The notes below the pieces were generated by a model, which ran no database searches, was not told the DNA's origin, and saw only the letters and a list, made by a program, of their open reading frames with translations. Of a stretch of 20,172 nt of DNA, positions 6,552 to 14,304 are shown piece after piece; position 1 is the stretch's first letter; the number at the start of each line of letters is the position of its first letter. The translations under genes and the position numbers were made by a program. Source of the DNA: an uncultured Eubacteriales bacterium (GTDB lineage: Bacteria; Bacillota; Clostridia; Oscillospirales; Oscillospiraceae); the NCBI GenBank assembly GCA_900555735.1, contig USMI01000020.1:1-20172 (forward strand). Direction: 5' to 3'.

Positions 6552-7274
6552 TCAGTTTGCCACATACATCTGTTGATAGGGGTTCTTGCTGTCCGGTGTG
6601 ATCACGGTATAGGGGCTGCTCAGAATGGAAGCTGCGTCGCAGCCGAACAGGCGGCAGTACTTCCGCACATAGGGCGCGAACTCCGCGAAATCCTCCGCCG
6701 TGGCCGGACGTGAGGTCACCTGCGGCGGAAACTGCACATTGCGCACGTCACCGCGAAACACCATCTTTCCGCCGTGCATGCCGGTGCAGGGGAAGAAGCC
6801 AACCACGGGCCGCACATCGGTGTGCAGCGCCAGCACCAGTATCAGGCCGCCTGCCTGATACTCGCCAAGAAAGCTGCCGGCCCGCCCGCCGATGACGATG
6901 ACGGGCTTGTGCTCCTGATAGGCCTTCATATGGATACCGGCCCGGTAACCGGCGTTGCCCTGTATGTAAATTTCACCGCCCCGCATGGCATAGCCTGCCG
7001 CGTCGCCGGCGCTGCCGTGGATCACGATACGTCCGGCGCTCATGGTGTCGCCCACGGCGTCCTGCGCGTTCCCGTTGACGGTGATCTCTGCCCCGTTGAG
7101 ATACGCGCCCAGTGCGTTGCCGGGAATACCGTTGATCTCCAGCCTTTTATCGCTCATACCGGCGGCGATGAACCGCTGGCCCAGACAGCCGCAGATGCGG
7201 CATTCTTTTCCGGCGTTCCGGATAGTCTCGTTCAGCTCGGAGAAGGAGAGGGCGTTGGCCTCAATGAAGTTCAT
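6552..7274 (-). CDS. Glutamate synthase GXGXG (beta-helix) domain protein
   Basis: The start ATG 7272-7274 (MNFIEANALSF) has a perfect AGGAGG upstream; an upstream start overlapping the preceding gene's stop (7341-7343) is less likely. The 240-residue protein is the stand-alone equivalent of the C-terminal domain of the glutamate synthase large subunit. It shows the repeated right-handed beta-helix pattern (EINGIPGNALGAYLNGAEI, VNGNAQDAVGDTMSAGRIVI, HGSAGDAAGYAMRGGEIYIQ, GNAGYRAGIHM), with Gly-x-x-Gly-x-x turns giving the GXGXG name. Residues 46-52 (CRICGCLG) add clustered cysteines. In full-length enzymes this domain packs against the FMN and amidotransferase domains and holds them in position. 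It is the third gene of the operon, following the FMN-domain gene and preceding glnA, as expected for a split enzyme. Confidence 0.9.
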   Translation of the reverse strand: MNFIEANALSFSELNETIRNAGKECRICGCLGQRFIAAGMSDKRLEINGIPGNALGAYLNGAEITVNGNAQDAVGDTMSAGRIVIHGSAGDAAGYAMRGGEIYIQGNAGYRAGIHMKAYQEHKPVIVIGGRAGSFLGEYQAGGLILVLALHTDVRPVVGFFPCTGMHGGKMVFRGDVRNVQFPPQVTSRPATAEDFAEFAPYVRKYCRLFGCDAASILSSPYTVITPDSKNPYQQMYVAN

Positions 7275-7339
7275 ATTGTACCACACCTCCTGTTGTTTTT
7301 CCATGGATTTTTTCATAAAAAATCGTAATTGCAGCCATT

Positions 7340-8845
7340 TCATTCTCCCGCATGGGCGATGCCGAGAATCGCCAGCTCCTTTTCCGTCAGATGTATGCCC
7401 CGCAGCATGATCCGGTTGCCCCGCAGGGCCTCAATAGAGTTGATACCCATACCGCCCATCATTTCCTTGATCTCATGCTTCCACGCAGTGACCAGATTCA
7501 CCAGACGGGCGGTGGCTTCGTCGGGGTCCAGCCGCTTCACCAGATCGGGTCGCTGGGTGGCGATGCCCCAATTGCAGCGCCCTGTCTGGCAGCTGCGGCA
7601 CAGGTGGCAGCCCATGGCCAGCAGCGCCGCTGTGGCGATATAGCAGGCATCCGCGCCCAGCGCGATGGCCTTTACCACATCCGCCGCCGAGCGGATGCTG
7701 CCGCCTGCGATCAGGGAAACGCTGCTGCGGATGCCCTCGTCACGGAGCCGCTGATCCACCGCCGCCAGCGCCAGCTCGATGGGGATGCCCACATTGTCCC
7801 GGATGCGGGTAGGCGCCGCGCCGGTGCCGCCCCGGAAGCCGTCGATGGCGATGATGTCCGCGCCGCTGCGGGCAATGCCGCTGGCGATGGCAGCAATATT
7901 GTGGACAGCCGCCACCTTGACGATCACGGGCTTCTTGTACTGGGTGGCTTCCTTCAGGGAGTAGACCAGCTGCCGCAGATCCTCAATGGAGTAAATGTCG
8001 TGATGGGGAGCGGGGGAGATGGCGTCCGCGCCCTCCGGGATCATGCGGGTGCGGGACACGTCGGCCGTGATCTTGGCGCCGGGCAGATGGCCGCCGATGC
8101 CGGGCTTTGCGCCCTGTCCCATTTTGATCTCAATGGCCGCGCCGGTATTCAGGTATTTCTCCTGTACGCCGAACCGGCCCGAGGCCACCTGCACAATGGT
8201 GTTTTCCCCGTAGCGGTAGAAGTCCTCATGCAGGCCACCTTCACCGGTGTTGTAGTAGATGCCCAGCTCACGGGCGGCACGGGCCAGACTTTCGTGGGCG
8301 TTGTAGCTGATGGAGCCGTAGCTCATGGCGGAGAACAGGATGGGCACCGACAGCTCCAACTGGGGCGGCAGATCAGTACACAGCGTGCCGTCGGCATTGC
8401 GCCGGATGGCGGAGGGCTTTTTCCCCAGAAACACCCGCGTCTCCATGGGCTCCCGCAAGGGGTCGATGGGCGGGTTTGTCACCTGCGAGGCGTTGATGAG
8501 GATGTTGTCCCAGTACACCGGCAGGGACTTTGGGTTGCCCATGGAGCTGAGCAGCACGCCGCCGGTAGCCGCCTGCTTGTAGATCTCTTTGATCGTGTCG
8601 CTCTGCCAGTTGGCGTTTTCCCGGAGACAGCAGTCGTTTTTCACGATCTTCAGCGCGCGGGTGGGACAGAAGGAGACGCAGCGCTGACAGTTGACGCATC
8701 TGGTCTCGTCACTGAGCATCCGCTTGCCCTCGCTGTCATAGGTATGTACGCCGTTGGCGCACTGATTCTCGCAGACGCGGCAGCAGGTACAGCGGGCGTC
8801 GCTGCGGATCACCTCAAATTCCGGTATGATGTAGTTAATGGACAT
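7340..8845 (-). CDS. gltB: Glutamate synthase FMN domain with N-terminal ferredoxin clusters
   Basis: A 501-residue cytosolic flavoprotein that reduces the 2-iminoglutarate formed from 2-oxoglutarate and ammonia. Residues about 15-65 hold two 4Fe-4S motifs, CTCCRVCENQC and CVNCQRCVSFCP. The rest is the FMN-binding barrel: LFSAMSYGSISYNAHESLA, YNTGEGGLHEDFYRY, EIKMGQGAKPGIGGHLPG, HHDIYSIEDL, DIIAIDGFRGGTGAAP and IAGGSIRSAADVVKAIALG. The MGCHLCRSCQTGRCNWGIATQ segment supplies the iron-sulfur cysteines near the flavin. The ATG (8843-8845) overlaps the upstream TGA as TGATG, a layout for coupled translation; a TTG one codon earlier is also possible. No NADPH-binding GltD partner is encoded here, so reduced ferredoxin is the likely donor. 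The domain order resembles archaeal-type split GltB. Confidence 0.93.
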   Translation of the reverse strand: MSINYIIPEFEVIRSDARCTCCRVCENQCANGVHTYDSEGKRMLSDETRCVNCQRCVSFCPTRALKIVKNDCCLRENANWQSDTIKEIYKQAATGGVLLSSMGNPKSLPVYWDNILINASQVTNPPIDPLREPMETRVFLGKKPSAIRRNADGTLCTDLPPQLELSVPILFSAMSYGSISYNAHESLARAARELGIYYNTGEGGLHEDFYRYGENTIVQVASGRFGVQEKYLNTGAAIEIKMGQGAKPGIGGHLPGAKITADVSRTRMIPEGADAISPAPHHDIYSIEDLRQLVYSLKEATQYKKPVIVKVAAVHNIAAIASGIARSGADIIAIDGFRGGTGAAPTRIRDNVGIPIELALAAVDQRLRDEGIRSSVSLIAGGSIRSAADVVKAIALGADACYIATAALLAMGCHLCRSCQTGRCNWGIATQRPDLVKRLDPDEATARLVNLVTAWKHEIKEMMGGMGINSIEALRGNRIMLRGIHLTEKELAILGIAHAGE

Positions 8846-9936
8846 CAATAGGCACCTTCTTTCACTTTCACGATGAAGGGTTCGCCGCCCATGGGCGCGT
8901 AGAAATGCTCCGCGTTGGGCTCCATGACGCGGATGGCAGCCTCCTCGCTGGCGATGAACACCCGGTCATCCTTTTCTGCCGTCACCATAGAGCGCAGCTT
9001 CAAGCGGTCGTTCAGTGCCATCAGTCCGCCGTTGAAGCCCAGAATGATGGAGAATGGCCCTGTGATCAGCAGGCTGGGATACATGGTGCGCAGATACGTC
9101 AGCTGCCGCGCCACCGGCGCGGCCTTGCCCCGGATGGTGCTCCAGAAAGGGGCGGCGATCACCGACGCCGTTTCCTCCAGCGTCAGCCCCTGACGCCGCA
9201 GAAGGTAGTCGGCGATGTAGGTGATGACCTCCGTATCCGTCTGCAGGGTGCATTTATAGCCGAACATCTCGATATACCGGCGGTTGGCGTCGTAGGAGGA
9301 TATCTCGCCGTTGTGGACGATGGACCAGTCCAGCAGGGTAAAGGGGTGCGCGCCGCCCCACCAGCCGGGAGTGTTGGTGGGATAGCGGCCATGGGCCGTC
9401 CAGCTGTACGCCTCGTACTCCTCCAGACGGTAGAACCGGCCCACATCCTCCGGATAGCCCACGGCCTTGAAGGTGCCCATGTTCTTGCCGCTGGAGAATA
9501 CATATGCGCCCTTTAATCTGGTGTTGATCTCCATGACGGTGCGGGCCACGAACTCCTTTTCATCCAATTGCAGACGGGAGAGCACGGATTTCAGCGGCGA
9601 TACGAAGTACCGCCAGATCAGCGGCACGTCGGTGATCTCCGGAATGATCCGGATGGGGATCACCTCTGCCTGCACGATCTCGAAGCCCTCTTTTAATAAT
9701 GTCTCACACTCCCGGCGGGTGGTGTTGTCCTCAAAGAAGATATGGAATGCATAAAAGTCCCGGTATTCCGGATAGATGCCATAGGCGGCAAAGCCGCCGC
9801 CCAGACCGTTGGAGCGGTCATGCATGGGAACCATACTGTTTATTACTGCCTCGCCGGTCATGCGTTTTCCCTCGCGGGAGATGACGGCGGAAATAGCGCA
9901 TCCGGACGGGATACGGACCTGTCCCTCCAGCTTCAT
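8845..9936 (-). CDS. Glutamate synthase glutaminase domain (class II amidotransferase)
   Basis: A 363-residue protein that would release ammonia from glutamine for the FMN subunit. The start at 9936 (MKLEGQVRIPSGCAI) is chosen because AAAGGG lies 8 bp upstream; in-frame alternatives at 9945 and 9966 sit on or before that site. The Ntn-type fold is shown by GCAISAVISREGKRM, HDRSNGLGGGFAAYG, the WTAHGRYPTNTPGWWGGAHP loop, DWSIVHNGEISSY and TLQTDTEVITYIADYLL. The presumed nucleophile is Cys13, not residue 2, so a 12-residue propeptide must be cut off, or the mature start differs. The protein opens the operon glutaminase, FMN domain, GXGXG, glnA, ANTAR, driven from the promoter at 10032-10060 and preceded by an attenuator hairpin. 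Confidence 0.9.
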   Translation of the reverse strand: MKLEGQVRIPSGCAISAVISREGKRMTGEAVINSMVPMHDRSNGLGGGFAAYGIYPEYRDFYAFHIFFEDNTTRRECETLLKEGFEIVQAEVIPIRIIPEITDVPLIWRYFVSPLKSVLSRLQLDEKEFVARTVMEINTRLKGAYVFSSGKNMGTFKAVGYPEDVGRFYRLEEYEAYSWTAHGRYPTNTPGWWGGAHPFTLLDWSIVHNGEISSYDANRRYIEMFGYKCTLQTDTEVITYIADYLLRRQGLTLEETASVIAAPFWSTIRGKAAPVARQLTYLRTMYPSLLITGPFSIILGFNGGLMALNDRLKLRSMVTAEKDDRVFIASEEAAIRVMEPNAEHFYAPMGGEPFIVKVKEGAY

Positions 9937-9954
9937 AGCGTTCATCCCTTTCTG

Positions 9955-10015
9955 AAAAAAGCACAAAGGCGTTCACTCATGCAGGACAAATGTGCCTGAT
10001 GAATGAACGCCTTTG
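9955..10015 (-). terminator. Leader attenuator of the glutamate synthase operon
   Basis: Read on the minus strand, CAAAGGCGTTCA (10004-10015) pairs with TGAACGCCTTTG (9964-9975). The stem continues through TCAT/ATGA and CAGG/CCTG pairs to a roughly 9-nt loop and is followed, after TGC, by six T residues (9955-9960). It starts about 10 nt after the predicted transcription start and ends 19 bp before the first start codon. A full intrinsic terminator at this place means the operon must be antiterminated to be expressed. Confidence 0.8.
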
Positions 10016-10031
10016 CTCATCTTGGTTGGGG

Positions 10032-10060
10032 ATTATAGCACGGCTGCATCATAAAGTCAA
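10032..10060 (-). promoter_or_regulatory. Sigma-A promoter of the glutamate synthase/glnA operon
   Basis: Minus-strand TTGACT (10055-10060), exact 17-bp spacer and perfect TATAAT (10032-10037). The predicted start is near 10025. Its -35 box is 34 bp from the -35 box of the divergent glnN promoter. Confidence 0.85.
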
Positions 10061-10094
10061 TCGACGAAACGGCAAAAATTGTGGAAAACGGAGA

Positions 10095-10123
10095 TTGACA
10101 AATTCGTATAGGGCGTATATAAT
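10095..10123 (+). promoter_or_regulatory. Sigma-A promoter of glnN
   Basis: Perfect TTGACA (10095-10100), 17-bp spacer and perfect TATAAT (10118-10123). The predicted transcription start is about 10130, leaving a leader of about 78 nt that contains an attenuator hairpin. Confidence 0.9.
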
Positions 10124-10139
10124 TTCGCCCATCGAAGGC

Positions 10140-10178
10140 AAAGGCGTCTTGGAGGTTGGTCTCCTTGACGCCTTTTTT
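10140..10178 (+). terminator. Leader attenuator of glnN
   Basis: AAAGGCGTC (10140-10148) pairs with GACGCCTTT (10167-10175), with a TT/TT mismatch and a second GGAG/CTCC stem closing a six-base loop GTTGGT (10155-10160), followed by T6 (10173-10178). It lies between the promoter and the ribosome site of glnN, about 10 nt after the predicted start, so it must be controlled or bypassed. Confidence 0.85.
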
Positions 10179-10207
10179 GCATGATTTTGAAAGAAAAGGA
10201 GTGGATC

Positions 10208-12307
10208 ATGATGAGCACAGTACCGGAATACTTCGGCAGTCTGGTTTTTGACGACCGCGTCATGAAAGCACGGCTTCCCTATGAAGTCTATACCTCGCTG
10301 AAAAAAACGATCGATGAGGGCGGCAGCCTGAATAACGAAGTGGCCAACGCTGTGGCAGACGCCATGAAGGATTGGGCCGTCGAGCATGGCGCCACCCACT
10401 TTACCCATTGGTTCCAGCCCCTGACCGGCATCACCGCCGAAAAGCACGACAGCTTTATCGCTCCGTCTCCCGACGGCGGCGTCATCATGGAGTTCTCCGG
10501 CAAGGAGCTGATTCAGGGCGAGCCGGATGCCTCCAGCTTCCCCTCCGGCGGCCTGCGCGCCACCTTTGAGGCCCGCGGCTATACCGCGTGGGACCCCACC
10601 TCCTATGCCTTTATCAAGGATAAGGCCCTGTGCATCCCCACGGCGTTCTGTTCCTACGGCGGCGAAGCGCTGGATAAGAAAACACCGCTGCTGCGCTCCA
10701 TGCAGGCTCTGAACAAGCAGGCTATGCGCATCCTCGACCTGTTCGGCAACGAGGATGTGAAATGCGTCCGTACCTCCGTCGGCCCGGAGCAGGAGTATTT
10801 TCTGGTGGACCGCGAGATGTTCGACAAGCGCAAGGATCTGATTTTCTGTGGCCGCACTCTGTTCGGCGCGAAGCCTCCCAAGGGTCAGGAGATGGACGAC
10901 CACTATTTCGGCGCCATCAAACCCCGTGTGGCGGCCTACATGGCCGACCTGAACGAGGAGCTGTGGAAGCTGGGCATTCTGGCCAAGACCGAGCATAACG
11001 AGGTGGCCCCCGCCCAGCATGAGCTGGCTCCCATTTATACCACCACCAACGTGGCCACCGATCACAACCAGTTGACCATGGAGATCATGCAGAAGGTAGC
11101 CGCCCGCCACGGTTTGGTGTGTCTGCTCCATGAGAAGCCCTTTGACGGCGTCAATGGCTCCGGCAAGCACAACAACTGGTCCATCGCCACCGATACCGGC
11201 GTGAACCTGCTGACTCCCGGCGAGACGCCCTATCAGAACGCACGGTTCCTGCTGTTCCTGTGTGCCGTCATTCAGGCGGTGGATGACTATCAGGATCTGC
11301 TGCGGCTGTCCGTGGCCACCGCCGGCAACGATCACCGTCTGGGCGCCAACGAAGCGCCTCCCGCCGTGGTGTCCATCTTCCTCGGCGACGAGCTGACCGC
11401 TATTCTGGACGCCATTGAAAAGGACGAGCCGTACAGCGGCACGGAGAAGCGGGTCATGAAGCTGGGCGTCCATGTGCTGCCCAAGTTCATCCGCGACACC
11501 ACCGACCGCAACCGTACCTCTCCCTTCGCCTTCACCGGCAACAAGTTCGAGTTCCGTATGCTGGGCTCCTCCAACTCCATTGCCTGCACCAACATCATGC
11601 TGAACGCCGCCGTGGCAGAGTCTCTGAAGCAGTATGCGGACATTCTGGAGAAGGCCGACGACTTTGAATCCGCCCTCCATGATCTGATCCAAACGACCAT
11701 CAAGACGCACAAGCGCATCATCTTCAACGGCAACGGCTATGACGATGCATGGATCAAGGAGGCCACCGAGGAGCGGGGCCTGCTGAACCTGAAGACCACC
11801 CCCGACGCGCTGCCCTGCCTGCTGGAGAAGAAGAACGTGGACATGCTGACCTCCCTGAAGGTCATGTCCGAGGCGGAGATCCGCTCCCGCTATGAGATCA
11901 CACTGGACAACTACCGCAAGGCCGTCAATATCGAGGCCCAGACCATGGTGGACATGGCCCGCAAGGAGATCCTGCCTGCCGTGGAGGATTACACCGCCTC
12001 TCTGGCGGAGAGTCTGGCCGCTAAGAAGGCCGCCGTTCCCACCCTCAGCGGCAAGTATGAGACAGGCCTCATCGAGAAGCTGTCCGGCCTGACCGACCAG
12101 ATTGCGCTGGCGGTCGAGGAGCTGGAGAGCGCCCTGAGCGACTATCACAAGATCGACAATGTGACCGACGCCGCTTTCGTCATTCGGGATGTGGTCATTC
12201 CCAAGATGGAGGCCCTCCGTGTTCCCTGCGATCAGGCAGAGGAGTACACCGCCGCCGACTTCTGGCCGTTCCCCACCTATGGTGATCTGCTGTTCGGCGT
12301 GAAGTAA
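10208..12307 (+). CDS. glnN: Glutamine synthetase, type III
   Basis: A 699-residue cytosolic enzyme of the large dodecameric GSIII class. The start at 10208 has AGGAG 6 bp upstream; an adjacent ATG follows at 10211. Class-specific motifs are FTHWFQPLTG and EKHDSF (N-terminal), GPEQEYFLVD, NEVAPAQHELAPIY, TDHNQLTMEIM, GVNGSGKHNNWS, RLGANEAPPAVVS, TDRNRTSPFAFTGNKFEFRM and a long helical C-terminal region ending FWPFPTYGDLLFGVK. These include the catalytic glutamates and the substrate-binding loop of the superfamily. GSIII is common in Bacteroidetes and Clostridia and often responds to nitrogen supply. It is transcribed divergently from the glutamate synthase operon through a strong promoter and a leader terminator. 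No terminator follows, so it may be read through into the asnB T-box. Confidence 0.97.
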   Translation: MMSTVPEYFGSLVFDDRVMKARLPYEVYTSLKKTIDEGGSLNNEVANAVADAMKDWAVEHGATHFTHWFQPLTGITAEKHDSFIAPSPDGGVIMEFSGKELIQGEPDASSFPSGGLRATFEARGYTAWDPTSYAFIKDKALCIPTAFCSYGGEALDKKTPLLRSMQALNKQAMRILDLFGNEDVKCVRTSVGPEQEYFLVDREMFDKRKDLIFCGRTLFGAKPPKGQEMDDHYFGAIKPRVAAYMADLNEELWKLGILAKTEHNEVAPAQHELAPIYTTTNVATDHNQLTMEIMQKVAARHGLVCLLHEKPFDGVNGSGKHNNWSIATDTGVNLLTPGETPYQNARFLLFLCAVIQAVDDYQDLLRLSVATAGNDHRLGANEAPPAVVSIFLGDELTAILDAIEKDEPYSGTEKRVMKLGVHVLPKFIRDTTDRNRTSPFAFTGNKFEFRMLGSSNSIACTNIMLNAAVAESLKQYADILEKADDFESALHDLIQTTIKTHKRIIFNGNGYDDAWIKEATEERGLLNLKTTPDALPCLLEKKNVDMLTSLKVMSEAEIRSRYEITLDNYRKAVNIEAQTMVDMARKEILPAVEDYTASLAESLAAKKAAVPTLSGKYETGLIEKLSGLTDQIALAVEELESALSDYHKIDNVTDAAFVIRDVVIPKMEALRVPCDQAEEYTAADFWPFPTYGDLLFGVK

Positions 12308-12370
12308 ATACCACCAAAACCACAACCATAAAAACCATATAACCACATTATATATAAACCACATTTTATC
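12308..12370 (+). other. A/C-rich spacer with repeated AACCA elements
   Basis: This 63-bp stretch has almost no G and repeats AACCA/ACCACA several times, including two AACCACATT copies (around 12341 and 12357). It sits between the glnN stop and the T-box. TATA-like runs occur, but no convincing -35 box was found, so a separate asnB promoter is uncertain. An unstructured, ribosome-free RNA linker is likely. Confidence 0.45.
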
Positions 12371-12620
12371 AACAAAGGCGTTTGAGCCGGAAAAAGTATC
12401 CGGGAAACGCGGGCACAGCGAGCATGGGACGGTGGAAGCCATGCGCCCGACGCCCCGGAGAAGAACATCCGGCAAGCCGCAAGCCCAACAGGGGAGACCC
12501 TCAGTAAGCGCGCCGGAGCTGCCGCCCGTTATCGCGGCAAGGCTTTGTTGGAAGCCTGAATGAGTTCAAAGATAGGTGGCACCGCGGGTCACAGCAGCTC
12601 GCCCTATCACATTGCTGATC
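12371..12620 (+). promoter_or_regulatory. T-box riboswitch, asparagine-specific, upstream of asnB
   Basis: The T-box core AGGTGGCACCGCGG is at 12574-12587. The antiterminator folds as GATAGG (12571-12576), bulge TGGCACC, GCG, then CGC-CCTATC (12600-12608). Stem I shows the AGTA motif (12395-12398), the AGCGAGC distal bulge (12417-12423) and the GGTGGAAGCC terminal loop (12431-12440). In the specifier loop between the CCGG helices the codon position reads AAC (12464-12466) followed by A, which means asparagine. A stem III hairpin (AGGCTT/AAGCCT) lies at about 12541-12557. Uncharged tRNA-Asn should bind and turn on asnB. The competing terminator is weak, with only a CAGCA/TGCTG-centred stem before TTATTTTA, so translational control is also possible. 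Confidence 0.93.
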
Positions 12621-12649
12621 TTATTTTACAAGATCTGGAGGATCATAAA

Positions 12650-14230
12650 ATGTGTTCTATTATGGGTTATTGTGACGTTTGTACCGATACCGCCGCGTTT
12701 GCCGAGGGCTTTATGGAGACGGTCTCCCGCGGCCCCGACGACAGCCGCATCGTGGACACCGGCCACGGCCTGCTGGGCTTTCACCGTCTGGCCATCATGG
12801 GCCTGACGCCGGAGGGGATGCAGCCCTTCCAGATGGATGGCAGCTATGTGGTCTGCAACGGCGAGATCTACGGCTATGAGGCCTGCAAGGCCAAGCTGCT
12901 GAAGAAGGGCTATACCTTCTGCAGCGGCTCCGACTGCGAAATACTCCTGCCGCTGTACAAGGAGTACGGCGTGGAGATGTTCAAAATGCTGGACGCGGAG
13001 TACGCCCTGATCCTGTTCGACGGCGAGACGAAGCAGTTCATCGCCGCCCGCGATCCCATCGGCATCCGTCCACTGTACTACGGCTATGACAAGCAGGGCG
13101 TGATCGTCTTTGCCAGCGAACCGAAGAATCTGGTGGGTATGTGCGATAAGGTCATGCCGTTCCCTCCGGGACATTACTACAAGGACGGTCAGTTCATCTG
13201 CTACGATGATATCGCAAAGGTAAAGCAGTTCTGTTATGACGATCTGGATACCGTGTGCGCCAACATCCACGACAAGCTGGTGGCCGGCGTGAAGAAGCGG
13301 CTGGTGGCCGACGCCAAGGTGGGCTTCCTGCTGTCCGGCGGTCTGGATTCCTCGCTGGTGTGCGCCATCGCCGCCCGCGAGAGCAAAACACCCATCCGCA
13401 CCTTTGCTATCGGCATGCGGGAGGACGCCATCGACCTGAAATACGCCCGCATCGTGGCCGACTACATCGGCAGCGACCACACCGAGGTCATCATGACCAA
13501 GGAGCAGGTGCTGGACTCCCTTGATTTCGTCATCAAAATGCTGGGCACCTTCGATATCACCACGATCCGGGCCAGCATGGGCATGTATCTGATGTGCAAG
13601 TGGATCCACGAGAACACCGACATCCGCGTGCTGCTGACCGGCGAGATCTCCGACGAGCTGTTCGGCTATAAGTACACCGACTTCGCGCCCTCTCCCGAGG
13701 CGTTTCAGGAGGAAGCGGAGAAGCGTATCCGTGAGCTGCACATGTACGATGTGCTCCGCGCCGACCGTTGCATCTCCGTCAACTCGCTGGAGGCCCGCGT
13801 ACCCTTCGGCGATCTGGACTTCGTCCGCTATGTGCTGGCCATCGACCCGGCCAAGAAGGTCAACATTTACAGCAAGGGCAAGTACCTGCTGCGCCACGCA
13901 TTTGAAGGGGACTATCTGCCTTATGAAATTCTCTACCGGGAAAAGGCAGCCTTCTCCGACGCGGTGGGCCACTCCATGGTGGATCACTTGAAGGCCTTTG
14001 CCGAGGACTGCTATTCCGATGAGCAGTTCCAGCAGCGCCGCAAGCGCTTCTCCCATGCCCAGCCCTTTACCAAGGAATCGCTTCTTTACCGCGAGATATT
14101 TGAAAAATACTACCCCGGTCAGTCTGAGATGATCGTGGACTTCTGGATGCCCAACAAGAGCTGGAAGGGCTGCGATGTCAACGACCCCTCCGCCCGTGTG
14201 CTGTCCAACTACGGCGCCAGCGGGCAATAA
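12650..14230 (+). CDS. asnB: Asparagine synthetase (glutamine-hydrolysing)
   Basis: A 526-residue enzyme converting aspartate, glutamine and ATP to asparagine. The ATG at 12650 has GGAGG 8 bp upstream and places Cys at residue 2, the class II amidotransferase nucleophile after Met removal; a longer frame start (12560) would lie inside the T-box. The N-terminal half has MCSIMGYCDV, RGPDDS, GFHRLAIMG, CNGEIYGYE and SDCEILLPLYKEYG. The synthetase half has the PP-loop LLSGGLDSS (Ser229 onwards), FAIGM, TGEISDELFGY, SVNSLEARVPFGDLDFV and REKAAFSDAVG. The length is close to E. coli AsnB (554). The upstream T-box with an AAC specifier agrees with the product. It forms the end of the nitrogen locus and is closed by the terminator at 14242-14280. 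Confidence 0.97.
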   Translation: MCSIMGYCDVCTDTAAFAEGFMETVSRGPDDSRIVDTGHGLLGFHRLAIMGLTPEGMQPFQMDGSYVVCNGEIYGYEACKAKLLKKGYTFCSGSDCEILLPLYKEYGVEMFKMLDAEYALILFDGETKQFIAARDPIGIRPLYYGYDKQGVIVFASEPKNLVGMCDKVMPFPPGHYYKDGQFICYDDIAKVKQFCYDDLDTVCANIHDKLVAGVKKRLVADAKVGFLLSGGLDSSLVCAIAARESKTPIRTFAIGMREDAIDLKYARIVADYIGSDHTEVIMTKEQVLDSLDFVIKMLGTFDITTIRASMGMYLMCKWIHENTDIRVLLTGEISDELFGYKYTDFAPSPEAFQEEAEKRIRELHMYDVLRADRCISVNSLEARVPFGDLDFVRYVLAIDPAKKVNIYSKGKYLLRHAFEGDYLPYEILYREKAAFSDAVGHSMVDHLKAFAEDCYSDEQFQQRRKRFSHAQPFTKESLLYREIFEKYYPGQSEMIVDFWMPNKSWKGCDVNDPSARVLSNYGASGQ

Positions 14231-14241
14231 ATCACAGGCAC

Positions 14242-14280
14242 CGCCTGACGGGGCCCTATCCCCGTTACGGCGTTTCTTTT
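14242..14280 (+). terminator. Terminator of asnB
   Basis: Stem CGCC-tg-ACGGGG, loop CCCTAT, then CCCCGT-tac-GGCG, followed by TTTCTTTT. It begins 12 bp after the asnB stop codon. Confidence 0.75.
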
Positions 14281-14304
14281 GCCATAATCTCTCCTCAAAT
14301 AAGT

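Noticed and set aside
9937..10207. GlnR/TnrA-type operators in the divergent nitrogen control region
   Set aside because: No TGTNAN-type inverted repeat was seen between the promoters; the notable palindromes are the transcribed hairpins.
10049..12475. 808-codon minus-strand ORF opposite glnN
   Set aside because: Antisense shadow of glnN; no ribosome site and no protein family features, while the plus strand encodes a textbook GSIII.
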